Positions 1 through 7,304 of a stretch of DNA of 64,000 nt are shown here, in pieces; the stretch's first letter is position 1, and each line of letters opens with the position of its first letter. Origin of the DNA: Polyangiaceae bacterium (GTDB lineage Bacteria; Myxococcota_A; Polyangia; Polyangiales; Polyangiaceae); the NCBI GenBank assembly GCA_025936115.1, contig JAICTZ010000006.1, forward strand, positions 62,001 to 126,000, read 5' to 3'. Made by a program: the position numbers and the translations under genes. Below the pieces are notes generated by a model that saw only the letters and a list, made by a program, of their open reading frames with translations, searched no databases and was not told the origin of the DNA.

Positions 1-1
1 A

Positions 2-1006
2 GCACATCGCTTCGTCGTTCCCGAGCTCGCGGGGCGGAACACGGGCGGCACCGTGTACAACCGCGAGCTCATCGGGGCGCTGCGTGAGCGCGGCGAAAAC
101 GTCGCGGTGCTCGAAGTAGCCCAGGCCGAGCACGCCCTCCGTGGCGGCGATCCCGGGACGTATTGGATCGACACGTTGTTTCTCGAAGCCGTGCCCGCGC
201 TCGTCGCGAGCTCTAGCGCCGCCCAGCGAATCGGGCTCATCGCGCATTACCTGCCAGGCCTCGTGCGCTACGGCGACGACGTGACGCGCCGCGAGCTTTC
301 GGCCGCGGAAGTCGCGGCGCTGGACTCGGCGCGCGCCTTTCTCGCGCCGAGCGCCTTCATGCGGCGCACGCTGGTCGCGCTCGGTGCCGCCGAGGGTTCG
401 GTCGCCGTCGTGGAGCCGGGCACTTTCGCGACGGGGCGCGCGTCGTTGCCGGCGCCGTCTGCCACGTTGCGAGCGCTCGTCGTCGCGCATTTGGTCGTCG
501 GCAAGGGCGTCGATCGACTGCTGAGTGCGCTCGCCACACGCATCGACGCCGACGACCGCCTGACACTCGAAATCGTCGGCAGCATCGACGCCGACCCGGC
601 CTACGCGTCGGCGTGTCGCGTCTTTTCGACGGCGCCGTCCCTGCGCGAACGCGTGACGCTCGTCGGCGCGCTCACACCGACCGAGGTCGTCGCCCGCCTC
701 GCAACGAGCGACCTCTTACTCTCCGCCTCGCGGCTCGAATCTTTCGGCATGGCCCTCGCCGAAGCCCGCACCCTCGGCGTCCCGATCGTCGCACGTCGCG
801 GCGGCAACGTCGAAAGCCTCGTCACGCCCGAGAGCGGCGGCGAGCTCGTCGCCGACGCCGCGAGCGTCGCCACAGCGTGCATTACCCTCTGCCGCGATCC
901 CGTCGAGCTCGGCACCCGTCGGGCAGCCGCACAAAAAAACGCTCGCCCGGCTCGCACCTGGACACGCGTGGCCGAGGAATTCCTCGAACGCACACGCGAA
1001 CTCTGA
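2..1006 (+). CDS. GT4-family glycosyltransferase, 5' end cut by window edge
   Basis: Transfers a sugar from a nucleotide-sugar donor to an unknown acceptor, probably in the cytoplasm. The frame is open to the left edge and begins HRFVVPELAGRNTGGTVYNR, a typical GT4 N-terminal strand followed by a GG-T-YN segment. The GTG at 53 is therefore internal and the true start lies outside the window. The C-terminal half has a Rossmann-like region (VVAHLVVGKGVDRLL) and the donor-site pattern ESFGMALAEA, the E-x7-E motif of GT4 enzymes. It lies beside a CDP-alcohol phosphatidyltransferase and a pterin-synthase-like operon, which suggests one shared pathway. The family call is firm; donor and acceptor cannot be read from sequence. 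Confidence 0.85.
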   Translation, partial: AHRFVVPELAGRNTGGTVYNRELIGALRERGENVAVLEVAQAEHALRGGDPGTYWIDTLFLEAVPALVASSSAAQRIGLIAHYLPGLVRYGDDVTRRELSAAEVAALDSARAFLAPSAFMRRTLVALGAAEGSVAVVEPGTFATGRASLPAPSATLRALVVAHLVVGKGVDRLLSALATRIDADDRLTLEIVGSIDADPAYASACRVFSTAPSLRERVTLVGALTPTEVVARLATSDLLLSASRLESFGMALAEARTLGVPIVARRGGNVESLVTPESGGELVADAASVATACITLCRDPVELGTRRAAAQKNARPARTWTRVAEEFLERTREL

Positions 1007-1029
1007 ACAGCCGAGCTGGTCCGCAGCTG

Positions 1030-1183
1030 CCTGTTGCAGGCGTCCTGTTGCGGGCGTCCTGTTGCAGGCGTCCTGTTGCAGGCGTCCCGTTGCACGCGTC
1101 CCATTGCACGCGTCCCATTGCACGCGTCCCATTGCACGCGTCCCGTTGCACGCGTCCCGTTGCACGCGTCCCGTTGCGCGCCT
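1030..1183. repeat. Tandem array, 14-bp unit, 11 copies
   Basis: Eleven head-to-tail copies of a 14-bp unit of the form CCYRTTGCANGCGT. Variants are clustered: the first four copies read CCTGTTGC, the rest CCCGTTGC or CCCATTGC. That grouping suggests stepwise duplication. The unit is not a multiple of three, so the array is unlikely to be coding, although several spurious frames cross it. It starts 24 bp after the glycosyltransferase stop. Confidence 0.95.
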
Positions 1184-1241
1184 CTGCCGCGTGCACTCGC
1201 CTCCTGCCCCTGATGACGCTCCCATCGATCGTTGCCTGCGT

Positions 1242-1290
1242 TGATATCAACGCTATCAATGATATCAACGCTATCAATGATATCAACGCG
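1242..1290. repeat. Tandem array, 18-bp unit, about 2.7 copies
   Basis: Two full copies and one partial copy of TGATATCAACGCTATCAA. The unit contains the palindrome TTGATATCAA at its junctions and is much more AT-rich than the surroundings. It is the second of three unrelated short arrays in the 1007-1442 gap. Confidence 0.9.
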
Positions 1291-1337
1291 CGGAGAGTTC
1301 ATCACCGTCCCGGCGCCTTCCGGAGAGCCCCGGGGCA

Positions 1338-1391
1338 GTTTGAGCTCTTCAGCGCGTTTGAGCTCTTCAGCGCGTTTGAGCTCTTCAGCGC
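1338..1391. repeat. Tandem array, 18-bp unit, 3 copies
   Basis: Three identical copies of GTTTGAGCTCTTCAGCGC, each holding a SacI-like GAGCTC palindrome. It is the third array of the gap and lies about 50 bp beyond the 3' end of the CDP-alcohol phosphatidyltransferase gene on the other strand. The rest of the 1007-1442 gap shows no gene. Confidence 0.95.
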
Positions 1392-1442
1392 TCTCGTGGG
1401 TTTCTTACCCCAGCGGCCGGGGTTGCGCGGACGAAGGCTGCG

Positions 1443-2192
1443 TCAGGTGGGACGGCTGTAGGACCAGTAGAAGGACCGGGCGAACGAGGCGGTGACCAGC
1501 CCACAGCCGAACGCGGTGACGACGGTTCCGAACGGTTCGCCCAATACCATTCCCAATGCCAAGCCGAGCATGAGGGCAGTGAAGGCGTGACGGCCCCAGG
1601 TGGAGCGCGGGATGTCGCCGCGACGCGCGGGGACGAGAGCGAGGGCAACGACGTACGCGTAACGGAGCAGGCCGGCGACGAGGATCCAAGCGCCGTAGCG
1701 ACCACGCTCGAAGAGGGCGATGCCCGCAAGTAGGACGAAATAGGCGTCCGTTTCCATGTCGAAGTAAGCGCCGAAGGCGGAGGCTTCGCCGCGACGCTTG
1801 GCCACGAAGCCGTCGAGGCCGTCGAGCGCGACGAGGACGAGCGTGGTCGCGCCGAGCGCCCAGGTGGGGACGCTCGCGGGAACGACGCCGACGCATGAGG
1901 AGAGGACGAAACGCACCGACGTGATGGCGTTGCCCCAGCCGAAGGCGCCGCTGGGAGTGAGGGCGCGGCGATTCCCGAGGACGAGGGTCGTCAGGCTCGT
2001 GGTGGCGGCAAGAACGAAGGGCCACGCAGTGTGCGCGGCGAGCGACGCGGCGCACGCGGCGAGCAGGAGCACGGCGTGAAGGCGGCTGAAGCGCGTGAAG
2101 TTCACGTGCGACTGCCCGCGCGAAAGCGCAGCGCGATGAGGGGCGTCACGGTCCGGCGCGGGAGGGTACCAGCTTTCGAACGGCGCCGGCAC
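1443..2192 (-). CDS. CDP-alcohol phosphatidyltransferase family membrane enzyme
   Basis: Catalyses displacement of CMP from a CDP-alcohol (for example CDP-diacylglycerol) by a second alcohol in the membrane. The full signature is present: D124-x2-D127-G128-x2-A131-K132-x8-G141-x3-D145-x3-D149. A Lys replaces the usual Arg after the Ala. About six hydrophobic helices flank it. The annotated GTG start gives a polar 30-residue lead; a second GTG at about 2105 (VNFTRFSRLH) would remove it and is equally possible. It is divergent from the dehydrogenase at 2234 with only 41 bp between. The substrate is unknown; membership in a glycan or lipid-head-group pathway is inferred from neighbours. Confidence 0.85.
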   Translation of the reverse strand: MPAPFESWYPPAPDRDAPHRAALSRGQSHVNFTRFSRLHAVLLLAACAASLAAHTAWPFVLAATTSLTTLVLGNRRALTPSGAFGWGNAITSVRFVLSSCVGVVPASVPTWALGATTLVLVALDGLDGFVAKRRGEASAFGAYFDMETDAYFVLLAGIALFERGRYGAWILVAGLLRYAYVVALALVPARRGDIPRSTWGRHAFTALMLGLALGMVLGEPFGTVVTAFGCGLVTASFARSFYWSYSRPT

Positions 2193-2233
2193 GGGCCGAA
2201 GCGCGCGTCGAATACGCTACGCTCTGCCTCACG

Positions 2234-3202
2234 ATGAGCCACGACCCGAGTCGCGCGCGCGCGTTTTGGATCACCGCGCCCGGTCAAGGAGCGATCCGCG
2301 AAGAAGCGCTCGAGGCGCCAGGAGCGGGCGAAGTGCTGATCGAGACGCTCTTCAGCGGCGTGAGCCGCGGCACGGAGTCGTTGGTGTTTGCGGGGCACGT
2401 GCCGCGCACGGAGTACCGGCGGATGCGCTGTCCGTTCCAGGCGGGCGATTTCCCCGCGCCCGTGAAGTACGGCTACGCGAACGTCGGGCGCGCGCGGACG
2501 GGCGCGTTCGCGGGACGCCCGGTGTTCTGCTTGTTTCCGCACCAGACAGCGTACGTCGTGTCCGAGACGGCCGTGGTGCCGGTGCCGGACGGCGTGCCGC
2601 CGGAGCGCGCCGTGCTCGCCGCAAACCTCGAGACGGCGCTCAATGCGCTCTGGGACGCGCGGCCGCAAATCGGCGATCGCGTGTCCGTCGTGGGCGCGGG
2701 CGTCGTGGGGGCGCTCGTTGCGTACTTGGCGGCACGCGTGGCGGCGACGGACGTCGAGCTCATCGACGTGCGGCCCGAGCGCGCGAGCGTGGCGGCGGCG
2801 CTCGGCGCGCGATTTTCGACGCCGGACGGCGCGAGCACGGAGCGCGACCTCGTGTTTCACGCGAGTGGCCGCGCCGAGGGAGCCGCGGGGGCGCTCGCGC
2901 TCGGCGCCGTGGAAGCGACGGTGCTCGAGCTCAGTTGGTTCGGTGACGCGGAGGTCTCGCTGCCACTTGGACGGGACTTTCACGTGCGGCGGCTCACGTA
3001 CCGCTCGTCGCAAGTCGGCCGTGTGAGCCCCTCGGCACGCGCGCGGTTCACGCACCGCGCCCGGCTCGAGCTCGCGCTGTCGCTCTTGCAGGACCCTGTG
3101 CTCGATTGCCTCATCGACGGCGAAACGAGCTTCGACGCCCTGCCCGCCGAGTTTCCGGCGCTCGTCGCGGGCGGCGGGCTCTGCCGTCGCGTGCGTTACT
3201 GA
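2234..3202 (+). CDS. MDR-family (zinc-type alcohol dehydrogenase-like) oxidoreductase
   Basis: NAD(P)-dependent medium-chain dehydrogenase/reductase of 322 residues. The N-terminal catalytic-fold half contains [10 protein letters not shown], and a Rossmann half starts at [10 protein letters not shown]. The cysteine ligands of classical zinc ADHs are not obvious, so it may be a zinc-independent member. The stop is 16 bp upstream of the pterin-synthase-like gene, with which it presumably forms an operon. MDR genes next to PTPS-like genes recur in other bacteria, to my knowledge without an assigned reaction. A -10-like TACGCT lies just upstream of the ATG. Substrate unknown. Confidence 0.8.
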   Translation: MSHDPSRARAFWITAPGQGAIREEALEAPGAGEVLIETLFSGVSRGTESLVFAGHVPRTEYRRMRCPFQAGDFPAPVKYGYANVGRARTGAFAGRPVFCLFPHQTAYVVSETAVVPVPDGVPPERAVLAANLETALNALWDARPQIGDRVSVVGAGVVGALVAYLAARVAATDVELIDVRPERASVAAALGARFSTPDGASTERDLVFHASGRAEGAAGALALGAVEATVLELSWFGDAEVSLPLGRDFHVRRLTYRSSQVGRVSPSARARFTHRARLELALSLLQDPVLDCLIDGETSFDALPAEFPALVAGGGLCRRVRY

Positions 3203-3218
3203 TATCCTCTCGCCCGCC

Positions 3219-3620
3219 ATGTACAGCGTCTGCGTTCGAGGTCACGTCATGATCGCCCACAGCTTTCGCGGAGAGCTCTTCGGCCCCGCGCAGCGCCTGC
3301 ACGGCGCGACCTACGTCGTCGATCTCGAGCTGCGCCGCCCCGAGCTCGGCCCGGAGGGCGTCGTCGTCGACATCGGCCGCGCCACCGACGCGCTCGAAGC
3401 CATCCTCGGCGAGCTGAACTTCAGAAACCTCGACGACGATCCGGCGTTTCGCGGAAAGAACACGACGACTGAGTTTCTCGCCGGCGTCATCTTCGACCGC
3501 GTCGCCGAGCGCATCAAGAAGGGCGACCTCGGACCGGGTTCCGACGCGGTGCGCGAGCTCAAGGTGACGCTCCACGAGTCGCACATCGCGTGGGCCGCGC
3601 GCGAGGGCACGATCGCCTGA
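3219..3620 (+). CDS. 6-pyruvoyl tetrahydropterin synthase / QueD-like protein, divergent active site
   Basis: T-fold protein of 133 residues. PTPS/QueD enzymes convert dihydroneopterin triphosphate to a 6-pyruvoyl or 6-carboxy pterin. Family landmarks are IAHSF near residue 14, LHGATY near 29-34, an NTTTEF segment in the position of the PTxE pterin-anchor motif, and a terminal HESHIAW. The usual HGH zinc pair reads HGA, and the Cys that normally precedes it is absent (GPAQRLHG). The protein may therefore act on a different substrate or by altered chemistry. It sits 16 bp after an MDR dehydrogenase and 3 bp before a GH8 gene, a tight operon. The fold call is strong; the reaction is open. Confidence 0.85.
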   Translation: MYSVCVRGHVMIAHSFRGELFGPAQRLHGATYVVDLELRRPELGPEGVVVDIGRATDALEAILGELNFRNLDDDPAFRGKNTTTEFLAGVIFDRVAERIKKGDLGPGSDAVRELKVTLHESHIAWAAREGTIA

Positions 3621-3623
3621 CGC

Positions 3624-4760
3624 ATGACGCGCTTTCCGTTTCCCCACGACCAGCGCCTCCCGCACCTGAGCTACCCCGCCGCGGCGACGCACGCCGACGT
3701 GCTCGCCGCGTTCCGCGCCTTTCGTGACGAGATCGTCACCGCCGACGGCGCGCGCGGCTTCCTCCGCACACGGCGCCCCGACACGCCGGACGGCGTCCCG
3801 AACTCGACGGTCTCCGAGGGCATTGCGTACGGCATGCTCATCGCCGTCATGCTCGGCGAGCAGGCGCTCTTCGACGCGTTTTACGGCTACGCGCTCGAGT
3901 TCGCGAACGAACGCGGCCTGATGGCCTGGTACGTCGCGCCCGACGGCTCGCGCGCGCTCGGCACCGGAGCGGCGAGCGACGCCGACGAAGACATCGCCTG
4001 GGCGCTCGTGATGGCGCATCGACAATGGGGCGGCCGCGGCGCGCTCCGCGAGAGCTACCTCGAGCACGCGCGCCGGCAAATCGACCGTATTTGGAGCTAC
4101 GAGATCGATCACGACAGCTGCCCGCACCTGTTCAAACCCGGCGACGAGTGGCGGCCGGACGTCTTCAATCCGTCGTATTTTTCTCCGCATCAGTACCGCC
4201 TGTTCGGCGAGGTGAGCGGCAACCGCGCAGGGTGGCGAGCCGTGCTCGAGCGCGGCTACACCGTCGTCGAAGCGTCGCTCAACGACGCCAACGGCAATCG
4301 TGACAACGGCCTCGTGCCCGCGTGGTGCGACACGCACGGCACACCTGTGGAAGCGTTTCCCGGCGCCGAGACGAACTACCAGACGGACTCGGCGCGGCTG
4401 CCGTTCCGGCTGGGACAAGACTTCGCGTACTACGGCGACGCGCGTGCCCGCGCGTACGTCGCGAAGACCAGCGCATTCTTCGCGACCGTCGGAGCCGCCG
4501 CCATCGGTGACGGTTATCACCTCGACGGCCGGCCCTGCCCCGATCGCAAGACGTCGCAGCCGAACCCCGGCTCGGCGGTGTTCGTGGGCGGCGCGGCCGT
4601 GGGCGCGATGCACTCGCCGGACTACCAAGCGTTCCTCGACGCGGCGTACGCGCGCCTGCGCACGGGCCAATTGCTCGCGCGCAGTCGCTACTACAACCAC
4701 TGTTGGACGGTGCTCTCGCTCCTGATGCTCACGGGCAATTTCGTCGAATTTCCCGAGTGA
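3624..4760 (+). CDS. Glycoside hydrolase family 8 protein without export signal
   Basis: GH8 enzymes cleave beta-1,4 glucan, chitosan or xylan. The 378-residue frame covers the whole (alpha/alpha)6 barrel. VSEGIAYGM carries the candidate general acid E65, and ASDADEDIAWAL matches the family signature with D119 and D121. The gene begins 3 bp after the pterin-synthase-like stop, and the barrel starts almost at residue 1. There is thus no signal peptide and no room for one, which is unusual because GH8 enzymes are normally secreted. It may act on a cytoplasmic glycan made by the adjacent glycosyltransferase (inference). Confidence 0.9.
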   Translation: MTRFPFPHDQRLPHLSYPAAATHADVLAAFRAFRDEIVTADGARGFLRTRRPDTPDGVPNSTVSEGIAYGMLIAVMLGEQALFDAFYGYALEFANERGLMAWYVAPDGSRALGTGAASDADEDIAWALVMAHRQWGGRGALRESYLEHARRQIDRIWSYEIDHDSCPHLFKPGDEWRPDVFNPSYFSPHQYRLFGEVSGNRAGWRAVLERGYTVVEASLNDANGNRDNGLVPAWCDTHGTPVEAFPGAETNYQTDSARLPFRLGQDFAYYGDARARAYVAKTSAFFATVGAAAIGDGYHLDGRPCPDRKTSQPNPGSAVFVGGAAVGAMHSPDYQAFLDAAYARLRTGQLLARSRYYNHCWTVLSLLMLTGNFVEFPE

Positions 4761-4865
4761 AGTGGGAGAGGATTTGAGGGGCGACCGGCGTGCGGCAGGG
4801 TTTGCGGCGCGGAACGGCGCCGGTCCGCGCCAACCGTGGCTTCGGATCTGCGCTATCTTTCACGG

Positions 4866-5387
4866 GTGTTCGCGCTCCGCTCGCTCGCCGCTCTCGTTGC
4901 GCTCGCTTCACTCGCGGGCTGCGGCGGCGCGGCCGCGAACTCGGAGTGGGTGCGCGAGCCGGAAGGCGGCGGCAGTCTCGCCGGTCGCGAATCGCTCGGA
5001 CTCGAGCGCGACGCCGTGGACACGACGAGCGACTCGGCGCCGAAGAGCGGACCGCAGCGCCTCGATCACACCGTGACGCTCGGCTCGGTCGTCGCCACGT
5101 CACCGGATCCGGCCGTACCCGGCGCTCCACCCCCCTCGTGGACCGTCGTCAACGTGAACAACTACGGCGGCGGTTACGGCTCGGCGCCGTACTACGGCTA
5201 CGGTTACGCGCCATACTTCGCCGGCTCGCGGCCGGGCGGAGGCGCGCCGCCGCACGCGAGCACACTACCGAGCGGCAGCGGTTCCGGCGGCATTCAGCCC
5301 GGCCAAAGCTGGCCCGCCGCGCCGAGCTACGGCCCGTCCTTCCCGTATCACTTGAGCCCCGCCTCGCCTTGGGAAACCAAGCGCTGA
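4866..5387 (+). CDS. Small Gly/Pro/Tyr-rich lipoprotein
   Basis: Predicted lipoprotein of 173 residues. The GTG at 4866 is preferred because it gives a compact signal, MFALRSLAALVALASLAGC, ending in a lipobox; a GTG 30 bp upstream is the alternative. The mature part is low complexity with a Tyr/Gly tract (NNYGGGYGSAPYYGYGYAP) near the middle. No domain is recognised. A TATCTT hexamer lies seven bases before the start. It stands alone between the GH8 gene and dgkA. Function unknown. Confidence 0.65.
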   Translation: MFALRSLAALVALASLAGCGGAAANSEWVREPEGGGSLAGRESLGLERDAVDTTSDSAPKSGPQRLDHTVTLGSVVATSPDPAVPGAPPPSWTVVNVNNYGGGYGSAPYYGYGYAPYFAGSRPGGGAPPHASTLPSGSGSGGIQPGQSWPAAPSYGPSFPYHLSPASPWETKR

Positions 5388-5437
5388 GCGGCCGGCGAGG
5401 GCAAAAAGCAAACTCGAGACTCGGCTATCTTCCGAGC

Positions 5438-5845
5438 ATGAACGCGAGCGAAGGAGCCGTTCGACCGAATTGGCTGAAGCGACGCCTGCAGAGCTTCGTG
5501 TATGCAGGCCGCGGCGTCTGGCTTTTACGGAGCGAGCCGAACGCGCGCATTCACCTGCTGGCGACGGCGTTCGCGCTGATCGCGGGCGCGGCGCTCGGGC
5601 TCTCGGGCCTCGAATGGGCGCTGATCGTGGTCGCCATCGCGCTCGTGCTCACGGCCGAAGCGCTGAATACCGCCATCGAACAGCTGGCGAACGCGCTGAT
5701 GCCGAACCATCACCCGCTCGTCGGCAGCGCGAAGGATCTCGGCGCGGGCGCCGTGCTCATCGCCGCGGTCGGCGCCGCCGTGATCGGCGTGCTCGTGCTC
5801 GGGCCGCACCTCTTGCGCTGGTGCGCGACGTTGTTGCACGCCTGA
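5438..5845 (+). CDS. dgkA: Diacylglycerol/undecaprenol kinase
   Basis: Small integral-membrane lipid kinase of 135 residues that phosphorylates diacylglycerol or undecaprenol. It shows the family core: SEPNARIH with E33 and N35, and the catalytic segment EALNTAIE (E74, N77, E81) inside the second of three membrane helices. The frame is open far upstream, but the ATG at 5438 is the only start that gives a normal family length. TATCTT lies six bases before it, so the mRNA leader must be very short. The C-terminal half holds the third helix, ending at HLLRWCATLL. Confidence 0.85.
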   Translation: MNASEGAVRPNWLKRRLQSFVYAGRGVWLLRSEPNARIHLLATAFALIAGAALGLSGLEWALIVVAIALVLTAEALNTAIEQLANALMPNHHPLVGSAKDLGAGAVLIAAVGAAVIGVLVLGPHLLRWCATLLHA

Positions 5846-5876
5846 GCGCCGCGTGGCGCACCGGCAGACGGCAACG

Positions 5877-7283
5877 TCAAGCGAGCCCGCCGAGCGGCCC
5901 CGAGTCCATGTCGATGTTGCCGATGCTGGTCGTGCTCTGCATGCCCATGGCCTGCAAAATCGAGACGAGCAGCTGCGCGCTCGGCTGCTTGCTCACGTCG
6001 AGAAAACGCCCGGTCCGGAGCGCACCCTGCGCGCCGCCCGCGAGCAACGTGGGCCACGGTTGCATGGCGTGCGACGTGGTGCCGAGCTCGCGGCCCCACA
6101 CGACGAGCGTGTTGTCGAGCAGCGTGCCCTCGCCTTCGTCGATGGCGTCGAGCGCTTGCAGCATCGTGGCGAGCTGCTGGGCGTACCAGTGGTCGATGGC
6201 GACGAGCTTGTCGCGGTTGTCGACGTCCTGGTGCGACATGGTGTGGTGCGCGTCGGTGTGACCGAGCCAGGTGTGCGTCACGTTGCTGAAGCCGCACGAG
6301 AGCTGCACGCTGGCGATGCGCGTGAGATCACAGGCAAAAATGTGCGGGATCATGCCGAGCATCGCGCCGACTTCGGCCGGGAAGTTCGCGTTGTTCGCGT
6401 ACTTGCCGCTCGAGGCGGGACGGTCGGGCGCCGTGCAATCGGCGTTCGCGACCGGCGTCATGGTTTCGAGCCGTTGCTCGAGCGCTCGAATGCCGGTGAG
6501 GTGCGCCTCGAGCTTCGGGTACTCCTCCGAGCTCACGCGCGTCTTCAAGCGGTTCAAATCCGCGGTGACGAGATCGAGGATGCTCTGTTGTTCCTTCTTC
6601 TTTTGCGCCGCGTCGGCGGCTTGCGTGTCCGGCATGAAGTTGCCGAACAAGCGATCGAACGCGGCTTGCGGATCCGTCTCCGGGTGCAGCGGCGTGTCGT
6701 CGGCCTTGTAGATGGTGCGCGTCACGCTCGTCGGATTGCCGCATTGCACGCCGAGCTCGAGCGTGCGGTACGCCGTCTCCTGCACGGCCGCGTCGGGCGT
6801 CACGGCGTACGGCAGGCCTGGCCCAGCATTCGCCGCGAGGATTTGATCCACGGAGGGACCGCTGTCCCACCCGGTGCGGTGGCCGTTGCCGCCGTCGAAG
6901 TCGGCACCGTTGCCGGGATCCTTCAAGAGCGCGCCGGTCCACATGCCGGCCGAGCCGTAGGCGTGCTGCTCGCCCGCGCCTTTGGCGCTCATTCTGAGGC
7001 CCCAGGGCACGATGAGCTTCGACTTGAGGGGCGTGAGCGGATCTTGAATCGGGTGGAGCGTGAAGTCCGTTTCCGTGCCCTGCGGCTTCCAGTCGATCGG
7101 GCCGGCCGAGGTGTCGGAGTCGGCACTGCCGTCGGGCGTGAACACGAGCAGCAGGCGTTTCGGGCGCTTCAGCTCCTGGCCGCTCGCGTTGAGCAGCGGC
7201 ACGAACGGCGCGAGCGACGCGCTCACGCCCAGCGTCTTCAGTAACGCGCGACGGGACAAGGCTCGACGGGGGAAATGCGGCAT
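5877..7283 (-). CDS. DUF1552 family Tat-exported protein
   Basis: Secreted protein of 468 residues of the DUF1552 family. The N-terminus holds a twin-arginine motif, SRRALLKTLG, followed by a hydrophobic stretch, so export folded by the Tat system is likely. The rest is typical of the family, including PDGSADSD and a late GHTDAHHTMSHQD metal-rich segment that resembles sulfatase/DUF1501-like folds. It starts 21 bp after the DUF1592 gene and is its standard partner in planctomycetes and myxobacteria. The biochemical role is unknown; oxidative breakdown of extracellular material has been suggested from context in other genomes. Confidence 0.85.
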   Translation of the reverse strand: MPHFPRRALSRRALLKTLGVSASLAPFVPLLNASGQELKRPKRLLLVFTPDGSADSDTSAGPIDWKPQGTETDFTLHPIQDPLTPLKSKLIVPWGLRMSAKGAGEQHAYGSAGMWTGALLKDPGNGADFDGGNGHRTGWDSGPSVDQILAANAGPGLPYAVTPDAAVQETAYRTLELGVQCGNPTSVTRTIYKADDTPLHPETDPQAAFDRLFGNFMPDTQAADAAQKKKEQQSILDLVTADLNRLKTRVSSEEYPKLEAHLTGIRALEQRLETMTPVANADCTAPDRPASSGKYANNANFPAEVGAMLGMIPHIFACDLTRIASVQLSCGFSNVTHTWLGHTDAHHTMSHQDVDNRDKLVAIDHWYAQQLATMLQALDAIDEGEGTLLDNTLVVWGRELGTTSHAMQPWPTLLAGGAQGALRTGRFLDVSKQPSAQLLVSILQAMGMQSTTSIGNIDMDSGPLGGLA

Positions 7284-7304
7284 GGAGGGCGCTCGAAGGT
7301 GAAC

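Noticed and set aside
1030..1183. Possible CRISPR array
   Set aside because: The 14-bp units are directly adjacent with no spacers, and there are no cas genes.
3111..4700. Long minus-strand frame of 529 codons
   Set aside because: Antisense shadow of the PTPS-like and GH8 genes, both of which have clear family motifs.
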